Positions 8,140 to 15,528 of a stretch of DNA of 16,036 bases are shown here, in pieces (position 1 is the stretch's first letter; each line of letters starts with the position of its first letter). The DNA lies in assembly GCA_047519745.1 (NCBI GenBank), contig JAPVSJ010000018.1, forward strand, positions 1 to 16,036, given 5' to 3'. Source of the DNA: VRUE01 sp047519745 (GTDB lineage: Bacteria > Actinomycetota > Thermoleophilia > Solirubrobacterales > 70-9). Under the pieces are notes generated by a model. That model made no database searches, was not told the DNA's origin, and saw only the letters and a list, made by a program, of their open reading frames with translations. Made by a program: the position numbers and the translations under genes.

Positions 8140-9762
8140 ATGGTCAAGTGGGGAGTCCTCGCGGTCCTCGGCGCCGCCCAGTTCCTGATGGTCCTCGACC
8201 AGGCGGTGATGAACGTCGCGATCTCCCAGCTCGTCGAAGACTTCGACACCACGGTGACGACGATCCAGATGGTGATCGCCCTCTACGCCCTTGTCATGGC
8301 GGGGCTGATGCTGACCGGCGGCAAGCTCGGAGACCTCTGGGGCCGCCGCCGCGCCTTCTCGATCGGGCTCGTCATCTACGGCGCCGGATCGGCGCTGACC
8401 GCCGCCTCCTGGAACGTCCCCAGCCTGATGCTCGGCTGGTCGATCCTCGAGGGGATCGGCGCCGCCCTGGTCCTGCCGGCTCTGGTCGCCCTCGTCGCCG
8501 GCAACTACAAGGGCGCCGATAGGGCGATCGCCTACGGCGCGCTCGGCGGCATCGCCGGCGCCGGCATCGCCGTCGGCCCGATCCTCGGCGGCTGGATGAC
8601 CACCGACTTCACCTGGCGGCTCGTCTTCGTCGGCGAGGTCGTCGTCGCGATCGGCATCCTGCTCGGCACGCGGATGATCCGCGAGCCCGAGCGCGAGCAG
8701 GGTGCGCGCGGTCTCGACTGGGTCGGCAGCGTGCTCTCCGCCTCGGGCCTGGCGCTGATCGTCTTCGGTGTCCTGCAGGCGAGCAACTGGGGCTGGCTCG
8801 CCCCGCGCGCCTCGCCGGTCGAGCCCTTCGGCTTCTCGCTGACCCCGTTCGTGATCGCCGCCGGGGCGCTGGTCCTCGGCGCTTTTGTGTCCTGGGAGCG
8901 GCGGCGGGAGGAGCGTGGCCTGGCGCCGCTGGTGCACCTCGGGATGCTGCGCATCCGCGCGCTGCGCGGCGGCGTCTCGATGTTGCTCGCCCAGAACCTG
9001 ATCCTGATGGGGATCTTCTTCACGATCCCGCTCTACCTGCAGATCGTCCAGGGCCTCGACGCGCTCGAAACCGGCGTGCAGATGCTGCCCGCGTCGGCCG
9101 GGCTCTTCGTCGCCGCGCTCGCCGGCTCAGCCCTGGCCAAGCGCTTTCCCCCGCGGACCCTGGTCCGCGTCGGGCTGCTGGTGGTCCTCGCCGCGATCGC
9201 GATGCTGCTGGGGACGATCGAGCCGGAACTGGACAGTGGCGCCTTCCTTGCGGCGACCGGGGTGCTCGGACTCGGCATGGGCCTGATCGTCTCCCAGCTC
9301 GGCAACGTCGTCCAGTCGGCCGTCGGGGATGCCGACCGCAGCGAGGCCGGCGGCCTGCAGAACACCGCGCAGCAGCTCGGCTCCTCGCTGGGCACGGCGC
9401 TGCTCGGCGCGATCGTGATCAGCGGCCTGATCGCCGCCTTCACCTCGAACATCGCGGGCGATCCACGCGTCTCGGCCGACGTCGAAGACCAGGTACAGGT
9501 CCAGCTCAGCGCGGGTGGCAGCTTCGTCTCCTCCGAAGAGGTGCGCGCGGCGGCCAAGACGGAGGGCATCGATCCCAGGACCACCGACGCCCTGGTCGAA
9601 AACTACGAAGACGCCCAGCTGAAGGCGCTGAAGACGGCATTCCTCTTCGCCGGCTTCCTCGTCCTCGCCTCGTTCTGGACGACCCGGCGCCTGCCGAACC
9701 AGCGCTTCGACGAGCTGCAGGCGGGTCCCGATCCACCGCTTGCCGAGCCTGCCGTAGCCTGA
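8140..9762 (+). CDS. MFS multidrug exporter, DHA2 (14-helix) type
   Basis: This 540-residue inner-membrane protein belongs to the drug:H+ antiporter-2 group of the major facilitator superfamily. It has the helix-1 motif MVLDQAVMNVAISQL (about 17-31), loop motif A GGKLGDLWGRRR (about 60-71) and the antiporter motif C in GGIAGAGIAVGPILGGW (about 136-152). Further helices follow to about residue 415. A hydrophilic loop (about 430-490) precedes the last helix and a short charged tail, as in actinobacterial DHA2 proteins. The substrate is unknown. The ATG follows vapC by 9 nt without a clear Shine-Dalgarno site, and the next gene starts 4 nt after the stop. Confidence 0.93.
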   Translation: MVKWGVLAVLGAAQFLMVLDQAVMNVAISQLVEDFDTTVTTIQMVIALYALVMAGLMLTGGKLGDLWGRRRAFSIGLVIYGAGSALTAASWNVPSLMLGWSILEGIGAALVLPALVALVAGNYKGADRAIAYGALGGIAGAGIAVGPILGGWMTTDFTWRLVFVGEVVVAIGILLGTRMIREPEREQGARGLDWVGSVLSASGLALIVFGVLQASNWGWLAPRASPVEPFGFSLTPFVIAAGALVLGAFVSWERRREERGLAPLVHLGMLRIRALRGGVSMLLAQNLILMGIFFTIPLYLQIVQGLDALETGVQMLPASAGLFVAALAGSALAKRFPPRTLVRVGLLVVLAAIAMLLGTIEPELDSGAFLAATGVLGLGMGLIVSQLGNVVQSAVGDADRSEAGGLQNTAQQLGSSLGTALLGAIVISGLIAAFTSNIAGDPRVSADVEDQVQVQLSAGGSFVSSEEVRAAAKTEGIDPRTTDALVENYEDAQLKALKTAFLFAGFLVLASFWTTRRLPNQRFDELQAGPDPPLAEPAVA

Positions 9763-9766
9763 GTCG

Positions 9767-11179
9767 ATGCCCGACTCGATCCAGACCCACCCGGGATCGT
9801 CCGAGGAGCGCGCCGCCGCCGGCAAGGCCGCTCGTACGGTCGCGCCGCGCTCCAGCCACGGCGTTTGGACGCCGGCGAGCGATCGCCCCGACCCGGTCGA
9901 CCTGCTCGAGCGCCAGGCCGCCTCGCGCGTCGGGCAGCTGGTGCCGCTGCGCTACGGCCGCATGCTGGTCTCGCCCTTCACCTTCTACCGCGGCGCGGCC
10001 GCGGTGATGGCCGCCGACCTCGGCCCGACTCCGCGCTCGGGTCTTGAAACTCAGCTCTGCGGGGATGCCCACCTCTCCAACTTCGGCGGCTTCGCCTCGC
10101 CCGAGCGCCGCCTCGTCTTCGACCTCAACGACTTCGACGAGACCCTGCCGGGGCCGTGGGAGTGGGACCTTAAGCGGCTCGTCGCCAGCTTCTCGCTGGC
10201 CGGCCGCGACCGCGGCTGCGACGACGCCGAGCGACGCCGGATCGTCCTGGCCGCGGCGCGCGAGTACCGCGAAACCATGCGGCGGCTGGCCGCGATGGGC
10301 AACCTCGAGTCCTGGTACCAGCAGCTCGACGCGGACGCCATCGCCGCGCGCTGGATCTCGGTCGTCGGCGACAAGCAGCGCCGTCGCTTCGAGAAGGGAG
10401 TGGCCAAGGCGCAGGCCAAGGACAGCGACCGGGCCTTCGCGAAGCTGACGGAAGAGGTCGACGAGAAGGTGCGTATCGTCAGCAACCCGCCCCTGATCGT
10501 TCCGATCGAGGAGCTCGCCGAGGAGGCAGAGGGGGCGGACGTGGAAGCGCTCGTGCGGGGCGTTCTCTCGGCCTACCGCGACTCGCTTCCGGTCGAGCGC
10601 CGCGTCTTGATCGACGGCTACCGCCTGATCGACGTCGCCTTCAAAGTCGTCGGCGTCGGCAGCGTCGGCACGCGGGCCTGGATCGCCCTGCTGCTCGGCC
10701 GCGATCGGCGCGACCCGCTTTTCCTGCAGATCAAGGAGGCGCAGCGCTCGGTGCTCGAGCCCTACACGGCGCCCAGCGAGTTCGACCGGCAGGGCGAGCG
10801 CGTCGTCCACGGTCAGCGGCTGATGCAGACGGCGAGCGACCTCATGCTCGGCTGGGTCCGGGCAAGGGGGGTCGACGGCGAGCGTCGCGACTTCTACGTG
10901 CGCCAGCTATGGGACTGGAAGGCCTCGGCCCGGGTCGAGGAGATGGATGCGCGGGGCCTCGGCGCCTACGCGGAGATCTGCGGCATGACCCTGGCCCACG
11001 CCCACGCCCGCGGCGGCGACCGGATCGCGATCGGCTCCTACCTCGGCAAGAGCGACGTCTTCGACACGGCGATGGCCGAGTTCGCCGAGGCCTACGCCGA
11101 CCAGAGCGAACGCGACTACGAGACGCTCAAGGCGGCGGTCGACGAAGGTCGTGTCGAGGCGATGGCCGAACCGGCCTAG
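9767..11179 (+). CDS. DUF2252 family protein, predicted kinase fold
   Basis: The 470-residue protein matches the DUF2252 pattern: LVPLRYGRMLVSPFTFYRGA (59-78), LCGDAHLSNFGGFASPERR (97-115), LVFDLNDFDETLPGPWEWDL (116-135). The family is related to aminoglycoside phosphotransferase/kinase folds: GDAHLSNFG (Asp100, Asn105) resembles the catalytic loop and FDLNDFD (Asp119, Asp122, Asp124) the metal-binding segment. The second half is helical and ends in a charged C-terminus. No substrate is established to my knowledge. The gene starts 4 nt after the MFS stop with no clear Shine-Dalgarno site, so it is probably translated by coupling. The pairing could mean a shared role in handling a small molecule, but this is inference. 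Confidence 0.9.
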   Translation: MPDSIQTHPGSSEERAAAGKAARTVAPRSSHGVWTPASDRPDPVDLLERQAASRVGQLVPLRYGRMLVSPFTFYRGAAAVMAADLGPTPRSGLETQLCGDAHLSNFGGFASPERRLVFDLNDFDETLPGPWEWDLKRLVASFSLAGRDRGCDDAERRRIVLAAAREYRETMRRLAAMGNLESWYQQLDADAIAARWISVVGDKQRRRFEKGVAKAQAKDSDRAFAKLTEEVDEKVRIVSNPPLIVPIEELAEEAEGADVEALVRGVLSAYRDSLPVERRVLIDGYRLIDVAFKVVGVGSVGTRAWIALLLGRDRRDPLFLQIKEAQRSVLEPYTAPSEFDRQGERVVHGQRLMQTASDLMLGWVRARGVDGERRDFYVRQLWDWKASARVEEMDARGLGAYAEICGMTLAHAHARGGDRIAIGSYLGKSDVFDTAMAEFAEAYADQSERDYETLKAAVDEGRVEAMAEPA

Positions 11180-11242
11180 GCGGAGCCGCCAATCTGGACG
11201 ATTTGGCCGTTCTTTTGCAGGATTGAATACTAATTTGTTTTC

Positions 11243-11264
11243 TATACTCACGCAGGATGTGAGT
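11243..11264 (+). promoter_or_regulatory. Candidate -10 with overlapping inverted repeat, kinase operon
   Basis: TATACT (11243-11248) is a good -10 hexamer, about 50 nt before the kinase ATG. It overlaps a perfect inverted repeat ACTCAC (11246-11251), 7-nt spacer, GTGAGT (11259-11264). A further GTGAG occurs at 11286-11290. A protein bound at the repeat would cover the -10 and transcript start, suggesting repression. No well-spaced -35 is evident. The regulator is unknown; neither operon gene has a DNA-binding domain. Confidence 0.4.
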
Positions 11265-11272
11265 GTTAGGCT

Positions 11273-11284
11273 CGGCTCGAGCCG
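11273..11284. repeat. Perfect 12-bp palindrome in the kinase leader
   Basis: CGGCTCGAGCCG reads the same on both strands and lies in the untranslated leader 21 nt before the kinase ATG. It has no loop, so it is more likely a protein site or chance than a hairpin. GC-rich background makes such palindromes fairly easy to obtain. Confidence 0.4.
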
Positions 11285-11305
11285 TGTGAGCAGGATCGGG
11301 GGAGT

Positions 11306-12907
11306 ATGGCAGTGCCTCCAAGCGATCCAGCAGAGACAAACGAGAGCGATTCGACCTTCGGGCAGCTGCTCGAGGCGGTGCCCGACGCGATCGTCGGGGT
11401 CGACGCCGAGGGCAAGATCGCCCTGGTCAACAGCCAGACCGAGACCCTGTTCGGCCACCGCCGGGGCGAGCTGCTCGGACAACCCGTCGAGATGCTCGTG
11501 CCGGAGCGCTTCCGTGAGGTCCATCCCGGCTTCCGCGGCGACTACTTCAAGGAGCCGCGGACGCGCCCGATGGGCACCGGCTCCGAGCTCTTCGCGCTTC
11601 GCGGGGACGGCACGGAGTTCCCGGCCGAGATCAGTCTCTCCAGCATCGATACCGAGCACGGGACTCTCGCCATGGCCGCCGTCCGCGACGTGAGCGAACG
11701 CGCCGAGAGCGCCCGCGAAAGGGCGCTTCAGGAACAGCTCGCCCAGGCACAGCGCCTGGAGAGTGTCGGGCAGCTCGCCGGTGGCATCGCCCACGACTTC
11801 AACAACATCCTCGGGGTGATCCTCAACTACGCGGAGTTCGTCGGCGACGAGTTGCCGGAAGGCTCGCAGGCGGGCCAGGACGTGGAGGAGATACGCCGCG
11901 CCGCCGAGCGCGCCGCCGCCCTCACCCGCCAGCTGCTGATCTTCAGCCGGCGCGAGGTCGTCAAGCCGGAGCTGCTCTACCTGCGAGACGTGATCACCGA
12001 GCTGGAGAACCTGCTGCGCAGGGCGCTCGGCGAGCGCGTCGAGCTGGTGACGCGCTTCGGCGAGGACCGTTGCGCGTTCGAAGCCGATCCCGGCCAGGTC
12101 GAGCAGGTGCTGGTCAACCTCGCGGTCAACGCCCGCGATGCGATGCCCGACGGGGGGCGCCTGATCATCGAGGTCGACAGGGCGATGCTCGATGGCGAGT
12201 ACACCGACCTGCACCCCGGCACCGAGCCGGGGACCTACGTCCGGTTGAAGGTGAGCGACACGGGTGTCGGCATGGACAAAGAAACCGCGCAGCGGGCCTT
12301 CGAGCCGTTCTTCACCACGAAGGGAAAGGCGGAAGGGACGGGGCTCGGGCTCGCCACGGTCTACGGCATCGTCACCGGCGCGGGGGGACGGATCGACATC
12401 TACTCCGAGGTCGGCATGGGGACCACGGTCAAGATCCATTTCCCGGCCAGCTTGCAGACCCCGAGCGAGAACGAAACCCGCTCTCGGCGCCGGCCCTCGG
12501 GACGCGGTGAGGTCATTCTCGTCGTCGAGGACGAGCCGGACGTGCGGAGGATGGCTGAGCGCATCCTGACCAAAAGCGGCTACTCGGTGATCGGAGCCAA
12601 CGGCGGCGAGGAGGCGGTTGAGATCTGCCGGCGGGCGGATCAGCCGATCCAGCTGCTCCTCACCGACGTGATCATGCCCGGGATGCTCGGCACCGAGCTG
12701 GTCGAGCGGATCAAGCAGATCCGGCCGGAGCTCGGGGTGGTCTTCATGTCCGGCTACAGCCACGAGGTGCTTGCGCCCGGGGCACTGGCCGAGCGGGGCG
12801 CGAACGCCTTCATCGAGAAGCCGTTCAACGCCACCGAGCTGCTCCAGGCCGTCCACGATCTGCTCGATGCCGGGGCGACGGGAGCCACGGAGACCAGGGC
12901 ACGATGA
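11306..12907 (+). CDS. PAS hybrid sensor histidine kinase with C-terminal receiver
   Basis: The 533-residue protein has no membrane helix, so it is probably a cytoplasmic sensor. Domains in order: PAS (about 15-128, LLEAVPDAIVGVDAEGKIAL); HisKA with phosphoacceptor His163 in GGIAHDFNN; HATPase with N-box (Asn271, Asn275 in NLAVNARDAM), G1 box (Asp318 in VSDTGVGM) and G2 box (GTGLGLATVYGIV); and a receiver (about 403-520) with acidic Glu408/Asp409, phosphoacceptor Asp454 (LLTDVIMPGM) and Lys505 (FIEKPF). All catalytic residues are present. The HDFNN box and fused receiver are typical of hybrid kinases that pass phosphate through a relay. The ATG at 11306 is only 1 nt from the GGGGGAG purine run; a GTG at 11312 has better spacing (7 nt) and may be the real start. 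It overlaps the next gene by ATGA. Confidence 0.95.
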   Translation: MAVPPSDPAETNESDSTFGQLLEAVPDAIVGVDAEGKIALVNSQTETLFGHRRGELLGQPVEMLVPERFREVHPGFRGDYFKEPRTRPMGTGSELFALRGDGTEFPAEISLSSIDTEHGTLAMAAVRDVSERAESARERALQEQLAQAQRLESVGQLAGGIAHDFNNILGVILNYAEFVGDELPEGSQAGQDVEEIRRAAERAAALTRQLLIFSRREVVKPELLYLRDVITELENLLRRALGERVELVTRFGEDRCAFEADPGQVEQVLVNLAVNARDAMPDGGRLIIEVDRAMLDGEYTDLHPGTEPGTYVRLKVSDTGVGMDKETAQRAFEPFFTTKGKAEGTGLGLATVYGIVTGAGGRIDIYSEVGMGTTVKIHFPASLQTPSENETRSRRRPSGRGEVILVVEDEPDVRRMAERILTKSGYSVIGANGGEEAVEICRRADQPIQLLLTDVIMPGMLGTELVERIKQIRPELGVVFMSGYSHEVLAPGALAERGANAFIEKPFNATELLQAVHDLLDAGATGATETRAR

Positions 12908-14352
12908 CGTCCGATCCGGCGCCGGTAACGTCACTGACGGACTCGAACGGGGACGGTCGGCGCGGGCTCGTCCGGGTGCTGGCCACCGACGACCGGCCCG
13001 AGGTCCTGCGGCTGATCGAGCGCACGCTCGGTGAGACCTATGAGTGCGTGTTCGCCGGCAGCGTCGCCGATGCGCGCAAGAAGCTGGCCGAGGGCCGGTT
13101 CGATCTCGCCCTCTGCGACATCCAGATGCCCAACGAGTCGGGACTGGTCCTGGTTGAAGAGATCGCCCGTGAGCATCCCGATACCGCGATCGTCCTGGTC
13201 ACCGGGGTCGACGACTTCGAGGTCGCCGAGCAGGCCTTCGACCTGGGGGCGCATGGCTACCTGGTCAAGCCGTTCTGGCCGGGCCAGCTGCTGATCACGG
13301 CGATGAACGCGCTGCGCCAGCGCGAGCTGGAAATCGCCCAGCGAGCTCACAGTAAGGCCCTCGAGGACCGGCTGCAGACGCTGATGGACAGGGCGCCGGT
13401 GCCGATCTACATCAAGGGTCGGGACCGTCATTACCTGCTCGCCAACCGGGTCGCGCACGAGGTCGCCGGGCTCAGGCCGAATGACCTCATCGGCCTCACC
13501 GACAAGGATTTCATGCCCCTCGAGGCGGAGCAGCACGTCGAGGCGACCGATCGCAGGATCCTCGACGACGGTGGCACTTACGAGGCGGAGGAGACGATCG
13601 TCGTCGGCGGGGCGGAGCGGACCTTCCTCACGGTCAAGTTCCCCTATGTCGACGAGACAGGCCAGATCGCGGGCATCTCGGGGATCTCGACCGACATCAC
13701 CGACAAGAAGAAGGCCGAAGAGCTGCGCGAGGAGCTGGCCGTCACTCAGGCGCGGGCGATCGAGGAGCTGACCGCATCGCGTCAGGAGACCGTCGAGCGC
13801 CTGGCGAAAGCGCTCGAGATGCACGACGTGGAGACGGGGAGGCACGTGAACCGGATGGCGTCGATAGCGGCGTTCCTCGCCGGCCGGCTCGGCCTCGATC
13901 GCGACCGTGTCCTGCTGCTTCGCGCGGCGGCGCCGATGCACGACGTCGGCAAGGTCGCGACCCCCGACGGCGTCCTCCGGAAGAAGGGCCCGCTCACGCC
14001 GGCGGAGCGCGCGGAGATGGAGCGCCATACCACCGTCGGCTACGAGATCCTCGCCGATTCCGAGAGCGAGTTGCTGCAGCTCGCGGCGACGATCGCGCTG
14101 ACTCACCACGAGCGCTGGGATGGCGGCGGCTATCCACAGGGGCTCAGCAGCGAGGAGATACCGATCGAGGGCCGGATAACCGCGGTGGCCGACGTCTTCG
14201 ACGCCCTGCTCAGCGATCGCTGCTACCGCTCGGCGCTGTCGATCGACGATGCGGTGGAAGTGATGAAGGAGGGGCGGGGCACCCACTTCGATCCGCAGAT
14301 CGTCGACGCCCTGCTCGGCAACCTCGAGCAGGCGCTCTCGCTACGTGGATAG
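12904..14352 (+). CDS. REC-PAS-HD-GYP response regulator, cyclic-di-GMP phosphodiesterase
   Basis: The 482-residue protein has a receiver (about 22-140; Asp29/Asp30, phosphoacceptor Asp72 in LALCDIQMP, Lys122 in YLVKPF), a PAS domain (about 155-275), a coiled-coil linker (about 270-300) and an HD-GYP domain (about 300-475). HD-GYP enzymes hydrolyse cyclic-di-GMP. The active-site set is complete: Glu305/His307 and His314 region, HD pair His346/Asp347 with Gly349-Lys350, His375, His401/His402, and the GYP motif (GGGYP, Gly409-Tyr410-Pro411), followed by DVFDALLSDRCYR. The ATG overlaps the kinase stop (ATGA), so sensor and output are coupled. Phosphorylation at Asp72 probably controls the phosphodiesterase; the PAS domain may add a second ligand input. 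No diguanylate cyclase is in the window. Confidence 0.95.
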   Translation: MTSDPAPVTSLTDSNGDGRRGLVRVLATDDRPEVLRLIERTLGETYECVFAGSVADARKKLAEGRFDLALCDIQMPNESGLVLVEEIAREHPDTAIVLVTGVDDFEVAEQAFDLGAHGYLVKPFWPGQLLITAMNALRQRELEIAQRAHSKALEDRLQTLMDRAPVPIYIKGRDRHYLLANRVAHEVAGLRPNDLIGLTDKDFMPLEAEQHVEATDRRILDDGGTYEAEETIVVGGAERTFLTVKFPYVDETGQIAGISGISTDITDKKKAEELREELAVTQARAIEELTASRQETVERLAKALEMHDVETGRHVNRMASIAAFLAGRLGLDRDRVLLLRAAAPMHDVGKVATPDGVLRKKGPLTPAERAEMERHTTVGYEILADSESELLQLAATIALTHHERWDGGGYPQGLSSEEIPIEGRITAVADVFDALLSDRCYRSALSIDDAVEVMKEGRGTHFDPQIVDALLGNLEQALSLRG

Positions 14353-14448
14353 CTCGTCCGCGAACCAATCTGACGGTGTCAAGCGGCGGGGAACCGGCGG
14401 CTGGGACAGCGTTCTCGAGACCGAGGCCTACCACGTCACCCCAGGGGT

Positions 14449-15039
14449 CTCACCGGCTATCGCGTCCAGCACACCTTTGCCCTGGTCACCGGCAAGCCGA
14501 TCGTGCTCGGTGGCACCGAGGGTCGCAAGGCCGCAACCGGGCTCGGAGCGACGATCTGCGTCGAGGCGATGATGGAGCGGTTCGGTCGGGACATCGCCGC
14601 TTCCCGCGTGGCGATCCAGGGCTTCGGCAACGTCGGCGGCGTGATCGCCAAGGAGCTCTACGACCGCGGTGCAACCGTCGTCGCGCTCTGCGACGTGACC
14701 GGCGGCATAGTCAACCCGGATGGGATCGACGTGGACGAGGCGTTGAGCTGGGTTGCCGAGAATCGCTTCCTCCGCGGTTTCCCGGGCGGCGCCGAGGCGA
14801 CGCGTGGCGGGATGCTGGAGACCTCGTGCGACGTGCTCGTCCCGGCGGCCCTGGAGTGCCAGATAACGGAGGAGAACGCACCCCGCCTCGACTGCGGGCT
14901 GATCGTCGAGGCGGCCAACGGCCCGACCACGCCCGAGGCCGACGAGATCCTGGCCCGGCGCGGCATCCCAATCGTCCCCGACCTGCTCGCCAACGCCGGT
15001 GGGGTCACCGTCAGCTACTTCGAGTGGGCGATCAGGTAG
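14449..15039 (+). pseudogene. Glu/Leu/Phe/Val dehydrogenase remnant, internally deleted and truncated
   Basis: Full-length enzymes of this family are about 410-450 residues and deaminate an amino acid with NAD(P). Here one frame encodes LTGYRVQHTFALVTGKPIVL, then GGTEGRKAATGLG, then a Rossmann domain (VAIQGFGNVGGVIAKELYDRG) and ANAGGVTVSYFEWAIR, then a stop. In intact homologues TGYRVQH and VTGKP lie roughly 110-130 residues apart and enclose the GGAKGG lysine and the catalytic core. Here they touch, which indicates an in-frame deletion. The normal C-terminus after SYFEW is also missing. No N-terminal family sequence is visible upstream: the frame is closed at 14371-14373, and the first usual start (GTG 14503) would give only the 178-residue NAD domain. 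The remnant follows the HD-GYP stop by about 100 nt. Confidence 0.8.
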
Positions 15040-15067
15040 GCGAGCCACTCGCCGATAGGGTCGGTGG

Positions 15068-15490
15068 ATGCACGGTGGAGCATCGAGGGGCTTTGTCAGC
15101 TTGGCCGCCGCGGCGGCCCTGACTGCTTCGCTTGCCTCGTGTGGGGGCGAGTCGAGCGAATCGCCGACCAACGGCTCGACCAAGCACCGCCCGTCGCCGA
15201 CGCTCACTCTGAGCGCGCAGACGCATCGTCCCGTAGTCGGCGCTCCTTGGCCGATCGTGATCCAAGCCCACGATGCCGCCGGCCATCCCTTGCGGGCGGA
15301 GGTCCGCTACCAGTACCTCTTCGCCGGCTCGGTGGTCGCGCGCCGCTCGCACTACCGCTTCCGCGGAACCTTCCACGACACCTTCCGCTGGCCGGCTCGC
15401 TCGCTCGGTGTGCCGCTCACCTTCCGGGCTGTCGTCACCACGCCGCTCGGAACGCGCCGGCTCGACTACGCCGTAAAGGTGACGCGATAG
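15068..15490 (+). CDS. Small lipoprotein with a beta-sandwich-like domain
   Basis: The 140-residue product has a lipoprotein signal: basic start (MHGGASRGF), hydrophobic stretch, then lipobox LASC with Cys25 as the likely lipidation site. A Ser/Thr/Pro/Gly-rich spacer follows (about 27-45). The rest (about 46-140) looks like an Ig-type beta-sandwich: TLTLSAQTHRPVVGAPWPIV, EVRYQYLFAGSVVARRSHYR, FRGTFHDTFRWPARSLG, LTFRAVVTTPLG. I recall similar lipoproteins from Solirubrobacterales; none has a known function. The start at 15068 is an ATG after a GTCGGTGG stretch. It lies 38 nt before an ABC ATPase gene on the same strand and may belong to the same export or surface system. Confidence 0.75.
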   Translation: MHGGASRGFVSLAAAAALTASLASCGGESSESPTNGSTKHRPSPTLTLSAQTHRPVVGAPWPIVIQAHDAAGHPLRAEVRYQYLFAGSVVARRSHYRFRGTFHDTFRWPARSLGVPLTFRAVVTTPLGTRRLDYAVKVTR

Positions 15491-15528
15491 CGGCTTTGGG
15501 AGACAAGGAACGCGAGCACCCGCCGGAG

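Larger units (their letters stand above)
11180..11305 (+). other. Intergenic region before the sensor kinase operon
   Basis: The 126-nt gap opens GC-rich, with a small GGCG/CGCC hairpin just after the DUF2252 stop. It then drops into an AT-rich patch (about 11214-11250), the most AT-rich stretch in the window, and ends with inverted repeats and a GGGGGAG purine run. It probably holds the promoter of the two-component operon. Confidence 0.55.

Noticed and set aside
6901..8937. 678-residue minus-strand open frame across tetR, vapBC and the MFS gene
   Set aside because: It covers several recognisable plus-strand genes and their intergenic region, and has low-complexity composition. It is an antisense artefact of high GC.
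11180..11192. Hairpin after the DUF2252 stop as a Rho-independent terminator
   Set aside because: The stem is only about 4 bp (GGCG/CGCC) and no T-run follows immediately.
10907..12934. 675-residue minus-strand frame opposite the hybrid kinase
   Set aside because: Phrases such as runs of L, D, G, R and H mirror the coding strand codon bias; no motif or start signal is visible. The same applies to the frame at 12931-14286.
14345..14572. 75-residue frame starting at GTG 14345 (DSSSANQSDGVKRRGTGGWD) as the N-terminus of the dehydrogenase
   Set aside because: It could be the decayed 5' end of the dehydrogenase in another frame, but I see no clear match to family N-termini, so it was not annotated.
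14376..15122. 248-residue frame over the dehydrogenase remnant
   Set aside because: It is the out-of-frame, Arg-rich shadow of the remnant; the GFGNVG Rossmann motif is in the other frame.
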